64,000 bases of DNA from Silicimonas sp963779765 (GTDB taxonomy: Bacteria > Pseudomonadota > Alphaproteobacteria > Rhodobacterales > Rhodobacteraceae): NCBI GenBank assembly GCA_963779765.1, contig CAVZZP010000002.1, positions 1,302,001-1,366,000 on the forward strand, read 5' to 3'. A program made the position numbers and the translations under genes. The notes beneath the pieces are model-generated. The model made no database searches. It was not told the DNA's origin and saw nothing but the letters and a program-made list of their open reading frames with translations. Position 1 is the stretch's first letter, and the number at the start of each line of letters is the position of its first letter. Positions 8,211-17,807 of the stretch are shown here, one piece after another.

Positions 8211-8723
8211 ATGCCCGAACCCTACAACGTCCTCTTTCTCTGCACCGGGAACTCCGCCCGCTCGATCCTGGGCGAGGCGATCATGAACAGGGAAGGCGCG
8301 GGCCGCTTCCGCGGCTTCTCGGCCGGCTCTCGCCCCTCGGGCCAGCCGCATCCCTACGCCATCGACCTGCTGACGCGCCTCGGCCACGACACCGCCTTCG
8401 CACGCTCGAAAAGCTGGGACGAGTTCGCCGAACCGGATGCACCGAAGATGGACTTCATCTTCACCGTCTGCGATCAGGCGGCAGCCGAGGAATGCCCCTA
8501 CTGGCCCGGCCATCCGATGTCGGCGCACTGGGGCCTGCCAGATCCCGCCGCCGCGACGGGGACCGAGGCGGAACGCCGTCTCGCCTTCTCCGAAACATAC
8601 CGGATGCTGCGCAACCGGATCACCGCCTTCGTCAACCTGCCGACGGCGTCGCTCGACAAGGCCTCGCTGCGCGCCCGCCTGGCCGAGATCGGCCGCGACA
8701 CCACGCCCGCCCCGACCGAATGA
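8211..8723 (+). CDS. arsC: Arsenate reductase, low-molecular-weight phosphatase type
   Basis: A 170-residue protein of the LMW protein-tyrosine-phosphatase fold used by thioredoxin- or glutathione-linked arsenate reductases. The P-loop is LFLCTGNSARS, with Cys11 and Arg17 as the CX5R pair, and a DP acid loop (GLPDPAAATG) follows later. Cys residues in FTVCDQAAAEECPYW could serve in resolving. ATG 8211 has GAGG upstream; a GTG at 8202 is an alternative. It lies 10 bases after arsR and overlaps the aquaporin gene by 4 bases, supporting arsenate reduction coupled to arsenite efflux through the channel. Confidence 0.88.
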   Translation: MPEPYNVLFLCTGNSARSILGEAIMNREGAGRFRGFSAGSRPSGQPHPYAIDLLTRLGHDTAFARSKSWDEFAEPDAPKMDFIFTVCDQAAAEECPYWPGHPMSAHWGLPDPAAATGTEAERRLAFSETYRMLRNRITAFVNLPTASLDKASLRARLAEIGRDTTPAPTE

Positions 8724-9390
8724 CCGACACGCCCCGCCGCCTGGCGGCCGAGGCGCTCGGCACCGGCCTTCTCGTCGCGACTGTCGTCTGGTCGGGCATC
8801 ATGGCCGACGCACTCTCGACGGATGACGCCGTCTCGCTTCTTGGCAACACGATCCCGACGGGCGCGATCCTCGTCGTCCTCATCACCATCCTCGGCCCCG
8901 TTTCGGGCGCGCACTTCAACCCCGCCGTCACCCTCGTCTTCGCAGCCCGCCGCGACTCGCCCCAAGCCTCGCCCTCGCCTACATCGCCGCGCAGATCGCA
9001 GGCGGCATCGCGGGCAGCCTCCTCGCGCACGTCATGTTCGAAATGCCAATGCTCCAGATCTCGACCCGAGTGCGGACCGACACCGGCCAGTGGATCGCCG
9101 AGGTCGTCGCGACCTTCGGCCTTCTCCTGATGATCCTCGGCGGTCTGCGCCACCGCGCCGACGCGATCCCGTGGCTCGTCGGCCTCTATATCAGCGCCGC
9201 CTACTGGTTCACCGCGTCGACCAGCTTCGCCAATCCCGCCGTCGCCATCGCCCGCGGCCTGTCGGACACCTTCGCGGGGATACGCCCCGCCGACGTGCCC
9301 GCCTTCGTAGCGGCCGAGATCGCGGGCGCGCTCCTCGCCGCCGCCCTCGCGGGGTGGCTCTTTGCACCGGACCGCGACACGCCCCGGTGA
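8720..9390 (+). pseudogene. Aquaglyceroporin (AqpS-like), frameshifted
   Basis: This is an MIP-family channel. The first half-pore motif GAHFNPAVT is in the opening frame. The second, FANPAVAIARGLSDTFAGI, is in the frame of the downstream part (9034-9390). The break lies near 8945-8965, in a C-rich stretch after FAARR, and restoring one base joins RR...LALAYIAAQIAGGIAGSLL smoothly. With the correction the protein has about 223 residues and six membrane spans. In rhizobial ars operons an aquaglyceroporin replaces ArsB and lets arsenite leave downhill; the context here (arsR, arsC, 4-base overlap) matches that arrangement. Confidence 0.85.
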
Positions 9391-9560
9391 CGCGCCGGGC
9401 ACACGCCCTTTCCAACCCGACCATTCTCCTGTATGGCCCGCCAATCTGAGACGTGACGCTTCGGACCCCGGCGAGCGCGAAGGATAGGGGTCGGCGGCAA
9501 TGGGGCCGCCATTTCAACGGGACGCCGTGGAACGCCGCGCGATCCCAGACAGGATGTCAA

Positions 9561-11702
<2,142 letters not shown>

Positions 11703-11726
11703 GGCCTTTCTCCTCCGATCACTCAG

Positions 11727-11755
11727 GGCCTCGGCGGAAACGCCGGGGCCTTTTT
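11727..11755 (+). terminator. Intrinsic terminator after pnp
   Basis: GGCCTCGGCG pairs with CGCCGGGGCC across a GAAA tetraloop, followed by TTTTT (11751-11755), 24 bases after the pnp stop. This is a strong rho-independent terminator. Confidence 0.9.
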
Positions 11756-11760
11756 GTTTG

Positions 11761-12579
11761 GGGCGCTGGACCTGGGTCAATGACCGCGATGCGGGACAGG
11801 GCGGACTTTCATCTATCGACTGCATCAATCGCATTGAACTCGGCTTCGTCCGTGAGTCCTCCACGAGAACAACACGAAGCGCGTTGAGGAAACGGTTTCG
11901 TCTTTCACAGGTGCGGGTGTCGAAAACAGGTTCCTCATCAGCAAGTTGTCGAAGTGGAACGCAAGCAGCGCTTCACATCGGGCCAGTCCAATCCTCCAAC
12001 TTGGCGAGCTTGCTCTGTCTTAGTGAGGCTCCGCGATGCCAGAACGTTGCTGAAGTTGCAATCCATGAGCTTAGTCCGAGATCTTCCTGCCGACGGCAAT
12101 GCGACTTCGGCATCGTCGGCTACGTGGCCATGAAGACTCGTTGGCTTCCTGGAATCGTGGTGGAGCGTTCGAGGTGGCGGACGATCACCGCACTTCTAAC
12201 CTAGATTCCCAGAACTCAGGAGGTCTCTCGACTTGCGGTCGAGAAATCTGCTTGTTAGAGCTCATTCCATTTCCTTAGCATGGTTTCTTCCGATCAAGGC
12301 TAAAGGCGATCAGAGCCAGTGAAAAAGTGCTCAAAGCGGACCTTCGCTGCTGCGCAGAAGAGAAACGACCGCACTCCCACAGCCGAGCCCCCTCCTTCAC
12401 CCTCACTCACCCTCCTTAACAAACCCGACCCCCCGCTTCATCCCATCCCCGAAACGCGCCCCACCCACCGACGCAATACCGACGTGATACCGACGCGATA
12501 CCGAACGTCCCCGGAGCCCCATTTCCCTTCATTTGCTGGCATTAACGCATGTTCCCCGCACCACCACCCCGGCGTTGCG
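11761..12579. other. Lower-GC stretch with no supported gene
   Basis: About 800 bases between the pnp terminator and the 3' end of the RluA-type gene. The part from roughly 11800 to 12330 is visibly less GC-rich than its surroundings. Open frames here (for example 11758-12204 on plus) have Ser/Arg-rich translations with no domain, no ribosome site and no typical codon bias. I see no transposase motif, inverted termini or RNA gene. An 11-bp tandem repeat array lies at 12467-12504. It may be the scar of a lost element, or regulatory or intergenic DNA. Confidence 0.4.
12467..12504 (+). repeat. 11-bp tandem repeat array, copy 1
   Basis: Three exact-length units follow one another: ACCGACGCAAT, ACCGACGTGAT, ACCGACGCGAT, then a partial fourth (ACCGA). 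Only positions 8-10 vary. The same three variants in the same cyclic order occur on the opposite strand at 48936-48972. The unit length is about one DNA helical turn. Confidence 0.85.
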
Positions 12580-13227
12580 TCAGAACGGGACCTGCGACCG
12601 AAACGTCATCCCGACGCCCCCGTCAGGATGGCGGAACTTCAGGCTCTCCGAATGCAGCATCAGCCGCGGAAAGTCCCTCGCCCAGCCCTCGGCATAGAAG
12701 GGATCGCCCAGGATCGGATGGCCGAGCGTCAGCATGTGGACCCGCAGCTGGTGCGACCGCCCCGTCTTCGGGAAAAGCCTGACCCGCGTCTCGGTCTCGC
12801 CCACCTTCAGCACCCGCCAGTCGGTCACGGCGGGACGCCCGTTCTCGTGGTCGACGTGCTGCCTCGGACGGTTCGGCCAGTCGACCCCGATCGGCAGGTC
12901 CACCGTCCCCGTCTTCTCGGCGATCCGCCCCGCCACACGGGCAACATAGGCCTTTCTCACATACCGTTTCTCGAACTGAAGCCCCAGGTGCCGCTGCGCA
13001 TGCGGGGTCAGCGCGAAGACCATGACGCCCGAGGTATCCCGGTCCAGACGATGCACCAGAAGCGCCGTCGGAAACACCGCCTGCGCCCGCGTCAGCAGGC
13101 AGTCGGCCAGGTGCTCGCCCTTGCCCGGCACCGACAGCAACCCCTGCGGCTTGACCACCACAAGGACCTCGTGGTCGTCGTGCAGCACCTCCAGCGGCAC
13201 GTCGGGCGGATCGTAGGCGTCGCTCAC
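12580..13227 (-). CDS. RluA-family pseudouridine synthase
   Basis: A 215-residue single-domain pseudouridine synthase without an S4 domain, like E. coli RluA, which modifies 23S rRNA U746 and tRNA U32. The catalytic motif LVHRLDRDTSGVMVFA contains the active Asp62. Further family blocks are VVVKPQGLLSVPGKG near the N-terminus and PKTGRSHQLRVHMLTLGHPI near the C-terminus. Its start overlaps the end of the GFA gene by 4 bases (13224-13227), so it is the last gene of a minus-strand operon. The exact target RNA cannot be read from sequence. Confidence 0.9.
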   Translation of the reverse strand: MSDAYDPPDVPLEVLHDDHEVLVVVKPQGLLSVPGKGEHLADCLLTRAQAVFPTALLVHRLDRDTSGVMVFALTPHAQRHLGLQFEKRYVRKAYVARVAGRIAEKTGTVDLPIGVDWPNRPRQHVDHENGRPAVTDWRVLKVGETETRVRLFPKTGRSHQLRVHMLTLGHPILGDPFYAEGWARDFPRLMLHSESLKFRHPDGGVGMTFRSQVPF

Positions 13228-13592
13228 CGCTGCGGCACGCCGTCCGCGATGTCGTAGTAATCGCCCTTGTCGGCGGTGAAGATATGCTTCTCCAGCCGCA
13301 GTCCCGTCGGTCCGTCCACGGCGCCGAGCGCGAAGGACACTTTATCCTCGGCGTCGCCCTTCCAGAACAGGAAGGATCCGCAGTCCGGACAGAACCCCCG
13401 CCGCGCCTTATCCGACGCGCGGAACCACCGAACCTCGCCCTCGACAGACAGGTCCGCGTCCGGCACGTGGGCCGACGACCAGACGTGCCCTGACTGCTTG
13501 CGGCACTGACCGCAATGGCAGACGGACGTCCCCTGCGGCGTGCCCCGGACGGTGAAGCGGACACCCCCGCAAAGGCAGCTTCCTTGGATCAT
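13224..13592 (-). CDS. GFA/CENP-V family zinc protein
   Basis: A 122-residue protein with the GFA (glutathione-dependent formaldehyde-activating-like) zinc fold. Zinc ligands are CLCGG (Cys6, Cys8), CHCGQCRKQSG (Cys25, Cys27, Cys30), and FCPDCGSFLFW near the middle. Activity on S-hydroxymethylglutathione is disputed for much of the family, so substrate binding cannot be inferred. ATG 13592 overlaps the stop of the upstream reductase gene by 4 bases. The longer frame running to 14468 is an antisense shadow. Confidence 0.88.
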   Translation of the reverse strand: MIQGSCLCGGVRFTVRGTPQGTSVCHCGQCRKQSGHVWSSAHVPDADLSVEGEVRWFRASDKARRGFCPDCGSFLFWKGDAEDKVSFALGAVDGPTGLRLEKHIFTADKGDYYDIADGVPQR

Positions 13593-14068
13593 GCAAGCCT
13601 CCCGAAGACCTGTGCCAGAAGGCATTCCATGCCCTCTGCATCCACTTGCGTGAAGGCGTCCGGCTGGTCGCTGTCGATGTCGAAGACCGCGATCAGCGCC
13701 CCTGTTCCGTCGCGCACCGGAAGGACAAGTTCCGACCTGGTGGAGGACGCGCAGGCGATGTGACCGGGAAAGGCGTCGACATCGGCCACCAGTTGAACCT
13801 CGCCCGTCCGCGCACAAGCGCCGCAGACGCCCTTGTCGAAGGGAATGACGAGGCAGCCATGTCCGCCCTGATAGGGACCGATCTTCAGAAGGCCGGGCGA
13901 CACCACGCGATAGAAGCCCGTCCAGTCGAAGCGATCGTCGGCGTGATGTACCTCGCAAGCGACGGTCGCCATCAGGGCGATGGCGTCGTCCTCGCCCTCG
14001 GCCACCGCCGCCAGGCGGCCGGCCAGTTCCTTGTAGTCCACGCGCAGCCCGCCGGCATCCTTTGGCAT
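13589..14068 (-). CDS. GAF-domain free methionine-(R)-sulfoxide reductase
   Basis: A 159-residue GAF protein of the fRMsr/YebR type, which reduces free Met-(R)-SO through cysteine redox chemistry in the cytosol. The diagnostic cysteines are present in GVCGACARTG and HIACASSTRSELVLPV, as is the WTGFYRV ligand pocket region. It is first in the minus-strand set fRMsr-GFA-RluA, with 4-base overlaps at both junctions. It is transcribed divergently from the STAS gene. Confidence 0.88.
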   Translation of the reverse strand: MPKDAGGLRVDYKELAGRLAAVAEGEDDAIALMATVACEVHHADDRFDWTGFYRVVSPGLLKIGPYQGGHGCLVIPFDKGVCGACARTGEVQLVADVDAFPGHIACASSTRSELVLPVRDGTGALIAVFDIDSDQPDAFTQVDAEGMECLLAQVFGRLA

Positions 14069-14139
14069 GGGGTCCCCGCTTACTGATTGGTAACGCCTGT
14101 CCCTTAGTGTGCCTCACGCCGCATGTGAAGGAGTTTGCG

Positions 14140-14481
14140 ATGCAGATGACAGCCACCGAGATCGGCCCGGCCCTTGTCGTGGCGGTCGGCGACCGTCGCA
14201 TCGACGCCGCCGTCGCCGTGCGGTTCAAGGACAAGATGCTGGAGCTGACGAAGCATCCCGCGGACCGGGTCATCCTCGACCTCGGCAACGTCGACTTCCT
14301 CGATTCCAGCGGTCTTGGCGCGGTCGTGGGCTCGATGAAGCAACTCGGGCGTACCCGTCGCCTCGACCTCGCCGCGATGACGCCAACGGTGGAAAAGGTA
14401 TTTCGCATCACGCGCATGGACCGCGTCTTCCGGATCTTCCCCACCGTCGACGCGGCGTTGGAGGACAAGGCGGATGCCTGA
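14140..14481 (+). CDS. STAS-domain anti-sigma factor antagonist
   Basis: A 113-residue single STAS domain resembling SpoIIAA/RsbV. The phospho-acceptor loop is VDFLDSSGLGAVVGSM, with Ser57 the expected phosphorylation site. In partner switching the unphosphorylated form captures the anti-sigma kinase and frees a sigma factor or another target. ATG 14140 follows GAAGGAG by about 6 bases. It overlaps the HATPase gene by 8 bases, so the two products are made together. No PP2C phosphatase or sigma gene is adjacent. Confidence 0.9.
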   Translation: MQMTATEIGPALVVAVGDRRIDAAVAVRFKDKMLELTKHPADRVILDLGNVDFLDSSGLGAVVGSMKQLGRTRRLDLAAMTPTVEKVFRITRMDRVFRIFPTVDAALEDKADA

Positions 14482-14965
14482 CGACGCCCTGGGCCACGGC
14501 ACGACGGACCTACCGGAACATCCCGCGCCGCCTTCGGGCGTCGTCGCGGACGAGGTCTTCAAGGCCGACTTCCGGTGGGTGCGGCGCGGGGTGCAGACCC
14601 TCATCCACACGCTCTCGACGCAGGGTATCCTGCCCGGCGACCTTGGCACTGTCGAAATAGTCGTGGCCGAAGTTCTGAACAACATCGTCGAGCACGCCTA
14701 TCCGGAAGGGTCACCCGGCGAGATCCGCGTGATCGTCCGCAGGCGATCCAGCAGCCTGATGGTCGAGATACGCGATCGGGGGCGTCCTATGCCGAAGGGA
14801 CGCGCGCCGCTCGGAAACCACCCGATGGTCGAATTCAATCCGCACGACGCCATGCCGGAAGGCGGCTATGGCTGGTTCCTGATCCGCGAGCTGGTGCGCG
14901 ATCTGGTCTATGACCGGAAGGACGACGAGAATATCCTGTTTTTCCGCATAGCTCTCGGAAGGTGA
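14474..14965 (+). CDS. Anti-sigma-type serine kinase (HATPase_c, RsbW-like)
   Basis: A 163-residue GHKL ATPase. The N-box EVLNNIVEHAYPEG and G1-box EIRDRGRPMPKG are present, with a Gly-rich PEGGYGWFLIRELV ATP lid. This is the RsbW/SpoIIAB arrangement, which phosphorylates the partner STAS protein and sequesters its output protein. The first 20 or so residues are a nonconserved tail. The 8-base overlap with the STAS gene supports a kinase-antagonist pair. The output (sigma factor, cyclase or secretion control) is not encoded nearby. Confidence 0.88.
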   Translation: MPDDALGHGTTDLPEHPAPPSGVVADEVFKADFRWVRRGVQTLIHTLSTQGILPGDLGTVEIVVAEVLNNIVEHAYPEGSPGEIRVIVRRRSSSLMVEIRDRGRPMPKGRAPLGNHPMVEFNPHDAMPEGGYGWFLIRELVRDLVYDRKDDENILFFRIALGR

Positions 14966-14974
14966 ATTTGAGGC

Positions 14975-14988
14975 TTATGTATACATAA
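14975..14988. promoter_or_regulatory. GTATAC-type operator, distal site
   Basis: TTATGTATACATAA is a perfect 14-bp palindrome 76 bases before the GntR start used here. With the second site at 15029-15038 it forms a pair whose centres are 52 bases apart (about five helical turns). Palindromes centred on GTATAC are typical of FadR/VanR-subgroup GntR regulators. Confidence 0.65.
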
Positions 14989-15028
14989 ACGCCAAATTCC
15001 CGCTACCATTGCCTCTGAATTTCCCATT

Positions 15029-15038
15029 CTGTATACAG
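15029..15038. promoter_or_regulatory. GTATAC-type operator, proximal site
   Basis: CTGTATACAG is a perfect palindrome sharing the GTATAC core with the site at 14975-14988. It touches the possible ATG at 15040 and would overlap the core promoter or transcript start of the GntR gene, consistent with autorepression. Confidence 0.65.
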
Positions 15039-15063
15039 GATGCAGAGGGAGATTCGACGCGGC

Positions 15064-15789
15064 ATGACCGGTGGCACGACACGGCAATCCGAGAAGGCCC
15101 TCCAGAGCCTTCGAAGCCTCGTCCTTAACGGCGACTTCGCGCCCGGCGAGCGTCTGTCGGAACCCGCGCTGTCCGAACTCCTCGGCATTTCACGCACTCC
15201 GCTTCGTGAGGCGAAGGCCAAGCTGATGGAGGAGGGCCTCCTTGAAAGGGTCGCCGGCGGCTTCCGCGTCGCCCGCTTCTCGATGCAGGACATCTCGGAC
15301 GCCATCGAGACCCGCGGCGCTCTCGAAGGCCTTGCCGCCCGCCTCGCCGCCGAACGCGGCGTGCCGGACGCGGATGCCAGTGCCTGCGAAACCATCCTCG
15401 ACGCCCTCGACGAGGCGCTTGACGCGACCGGCACCGACTTCGACGCCTATGTGCTGTGGAACTCCCGCTTCCACGACTGGCTGGCGCAGGCTCCGGGCAG
15501 CCCCATCGTCGCCCGCGAGGTCGCACGTGCCGCGCGCCTGCCACTGGCCAGTCCAAGCGCCTTCCTGCGCGGACAAGAAGACCGTCCGGAATTCCTGGCG
15601 TCCCTCGTCACCGCTCAGGATCAGCACCGCGTCATCCTGGAAGCGATCCGCGCCCGCGAAGGCGCCCGCGCCGAAGCCGCTGCCCGCGAACATGCCCGCC
15701 AGGCCCGTCGCAATCTGAAATACGCGATTGAAAGCAAGGTCGACCTCGCCCGCCGCATCCCCGGCCTGGCGCTGGTGACGGCCGACTGA
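15064..15789 (+). CDS. GntR-family regulator (FCD subgroup)
   Basis: About 241 residues: an N-terminal winged helix (PGERLSEPALSELLGISRTP, then LREAKAKLMEEGLLERV) and a C-terminal all-helical FCD ligand domain with DISDAIETRGALEGLAARLA. FCD members sense carboxylates and aromatic acids; VanR, which controls vanillate demethylation, belongs here. ATG 15064 is chosen because AGGGAG lies 11 bases upstream. ATG 15040 also opens the frame but abuts the operator and lacks a good ribosome site. It directly precedes the O-demethylase gene in the same direction, so aromatic-acid control of that gene is likely. Confidence 0.88.
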   Translation: MTGGTTRQSEKALQSLRSLVLNGDFAPGERLSEPALSELLGISRTPLREAKAKLMEEGLLERVAGGFRVARFSMQDISDAIETRGALEGLAARLAAERGVPDADASACETILDALDEALDATGTDFDAYVLWNSRFHDWLAQAPGSPIVAREVARAARLPLASPSAFLRGQEDRPEFLASLVTAQDQHRVILEAIRAREGARAEAAAREHARQARRNLKYAIESKVDLARRIPGLALVTAD

Positions 15790-15818
15790 GAATCCGAAAA
15801 CCCCCGAGGAGGAAGCCC

Positions 15819-17216
15819 ATGCAAAGCCTGTCCACCGTGATGAAAAAGCACAAGAACCCCGTCGAGATGCTGCGCAATAGCCAGATCGGCATGTACGTCT
15901 ACCCGGTCGTCACGCCCGAGTTCCGCAACTGGCGCGTCGAGCAGGAGGCCTGGCGCAAGACCGCAGTCCTCTTCGACCAATCGCACCACATGGACGAATT
16001 GATCGTCGAGGGCCCGGACTCCGAGAAGTTCCTGTCGCATCACGGCGTCAACGCCTTCGGAAACTTCGACCTGAACCGCGCCAAGCATTTCGTCCCCGTC
16101 ACGCCGGCCGGCCACGTCATCGGCGACCACATCATCTTCCGCGAGCGCGAGGACAAGTTCATCCTGGTCGGTCGCGCGCCGGTGTCCAACTGGCTTCAGT
16201 TCTGCGCCGCCTGGGGCAAGTGGAACGTGCGGATCAAGCACGACCCCCGCTCCACCTCGCGGCCCGAGGGCGAGCGCGTGCTGCGCACCCACTATCGCTT
16301 CCAGATCCAGGGCCCCGACGCGCCCAAGGTGTTCGAGAAAATGAACGGCGGTCCGGTCCCCGACATCCCGTTCTTCCACATCGACACCGTCAACATCGGC
16401 TCGAAGAAGGTACAGGCCCTGCGCCACGGCATGTCTGGCGCCCCCGGCCTCGAGGTCTGGGGCCCTTACGACGACAAGCACTACATCCACTCGACGATCC
16501 TTCAGGCCGCCAAGGATGCCGGCGTCGACCTCGTTCAGTGCGGTAGCCGCGCCTATTCGACCAACACGCTGGAATCCGGCTGGATTCCCTCTCCTCTCCC
16601 CGGCATCTACACCGGCGACGGAATGCTGGCCGACTACCGCGACTGGCTTGGCGCCGACAGCTACGAAGCCGCGGGCGCCATCGGCGGCAGCTACGTCAGC
16701 GAGAACATCGAGGACTACTACGTCAACCCGTTCGAGCTGGGCTACGGCTTCTACATCGGATGGAAGAAGGACGACTTCATCGGCAAGGACGCCCTCGCCG
16801 AGATGAAGGACAAGCCGTCGAACCGCAAGAAGGTCACCTTCGAGTGGAACAAGGAAGACGTCCTCAAGGTCATCGCCTCGGCTTTCGAAGAGGGCACGCC
16901 CTACAAATGGATCGACTTCCCGCAGCCGAACTACGCCTCGTCGACCGCCGACATGGTGATGAGCGGCGACAAGATGGTCGGCATGAGCATGTTCAACGGC
17001 TACTCGTTCAACGAACGCTGCATGCTGTCTCTCGGGGTCGTGAGCCAGGACGTCCAGGAGGGCGACGTGCTGACGCTCCGGTGGGGCGAGTCGGACGAGA
17101 CCGCCAAGACCTCGGCCGAGAAGCACAGGCAGGCCGAGATCCGCGTGCGCGTATCGCCCACGCCCTACGCCAAGGAAGCACGCGAGAACTACGCCGACAG
17201 CTGGCGCAAGCGCTGA
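15819..17216 (+). CDS. ligM: THF-dependent aromatic O-demethylase (LigM/DesA-like)
   Basis: A 465-residue protein of the aminomethyltransferase (GcvT) fold. Blocks I recall from Sphingobium LigM (vanillate/3-O-methylgallate) and DesA (syringate) are present in the same order: VEMLRNSQIGMYVYPVVTPE, FDQSHHM, FVPVTPAGHVIGD, LRHGMSGAPGLEVWGPY, NTLESGWIPSPLPGIYTGD, AAGAIGGSYVSENIEDYYVNP, and VGMSMFNGYSFNE. These enzymes move the O-methyl group to tetrahydrofolate, giving methyl-THF and a catechol-type product. The GntR gene upstream, the TRAP genes downstream and the nearby ferulate and pca genes fit a vanillate/syringate role. The exact substrate is inferred. Confidence 0.9.
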   Translation: MQSLSTVMKKHKNPVEMLRNSQIGMYVYPVVTPEFRNWRVEQEAWRKTAVLFDQSHHMDELIVEGPDSEKFLSHHGVNAFGNFDLNRAKHFVPVTPAGHVIGDHIIFREREDKFILVGRAPVSNWLQFCAAWGKWNVRIKHDPRSTSRPEGERVLRTHYRFQIQGPDAPKVFEKMNGGPVPDIPFFHIDTVNIGSKKVQALRHGMSGAPGLEVWGPYDDKHYIHSTILQAAKDAGVDLVQCGSRAYSTNTLESGWIPSPLPGIYTGDGMLADYRDWLGADSYEAAGAIGGSYVSENIEDYYVNPFELGYGFYIGWKKDDFIGKDALAEMKDKPSNRKKVTFEWNKEDVLKVIASAFEEGTPYKWIDFPQPNYASSTADMVMSGDKMVGMSMFNGYSFNERCMLSLGVVSQDVQEGDVLTLRWGESDETAKTSAEKHRQAEIRVRVSPTPYAKEARENYADSWRKR

Positions 17217-17223
17217 TCGGCAA

Positions 17224-17252
17224 AGGGCGCTCCGGGCCTTCCGGTGCGCCCT
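17224..17252 (+). terminator. Stable hairpin between O-demethylase and TRAP genes
   Basis: AGGGCGC-T-CCGG pairs with CCGG-T-GCGCCCT around GCCTT, starting 8 bases after the O-demethylase stop. No T-run follows, so it may act as an RNA 3' stabiliser or partial attenuator rather than as a full terminator. Confidence 0.45.
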
Positions 17253-17306
17253 CACATCGGTCATGCTGCCAGCCAGAGGGGTGGCCATGAAACCAACCGC
17301 GACATC

Positions 17307-17807
17307 ATGACCGCTCTCCGCGGCGCCGCCGACGCGCTGACCCGCCTCGCCGCCACCATTGGTGCGCTTGCCCTTCTGGTCGAAGTCGGCGTGATCCTTG
17401 TCGACGTCATCGGCCGTGCCTTCGGCCATCCCCTCTTCGGCTCGCAGGACCTCGTCACCATGACGATGGTGATACTCGTCTTCGGTGGCATGACGCTGTG
17501 CGACCGCAATGGCGGGCACATCGCCGTCGACTTGCTGGAGCCGCGTTTCCCTCCTGCATTGAACCGCGCCATCGACGTGGTGTCGGCCCTTCTGGGCGCC
17601 GTGATCTTCGTCTTCATCGCTTGGGCCGTGTGGGAAAGCGCGAAACTCAGCCAGATGCTGAACCTGTCCACGAACCTTCTTCGGCTGCCGAAAGCATGGT
17701 TCCAGTGGGCGTTGATCGCCTTTGCCCTCCTCGCCTCGGTCGGCATGGCCTTGCGGGCGGTGGAACTGGCGCTCCGCCGCTACGATGTCCGGAAAGAGCC
17801 GCTGTGA
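17307..17807 (+). CDS. TRAP transporter small permease (DctQ)
   Basis: A 166-residue membrane protein with four predicted spans and the DctQ signature: VEVGVILVDVIGRAFGHPLF, GSQDLVTMTMVILVFGGMTL, RNGGHIAVDLL, and a last span from about WFQWALIAFALLASVGMAL. It forms the membrane complex with DctM in TRAP importers. Its ATG lacks a clear Shine-Dalgarno. A seven-codon frame at 17287-17310, preceded by AGAGGGG, ends across this start (ATGA). That is either a coupling leader or the true N-terminus displaced by a sequence indel. The gene overlaps the DctM gene by 4 bases. Confidence 0.85.
   Translation: MTALRGAADALTRLAATIGALALLVEVGVILVDVIGRAFGHPLFGSQDLVTMTMVILVFGGMTLCDRNGGHIAVDLLEPRFPPALNRAIDVVSALLGAVIFVFIAWAVWESAKLSQMLNLSTNLLRLPKAWFQWALIAFALLASVGMALRAVELALRRYDVRKEPL

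Noticed and set aside
11758..12204. 148-codon plus-strand frame in the low-GC stretch
   Set aside because: It starts inside the pnp terminator T-run region, lacks a ribosome site and has a Ser/Arg-rich translation without any family resemblance.
12467..12504. Short tandem repeats as a CRISPR array
   Set aside because: Units are 11 bp, directly abutting with no spacers, and there are no cas genes.
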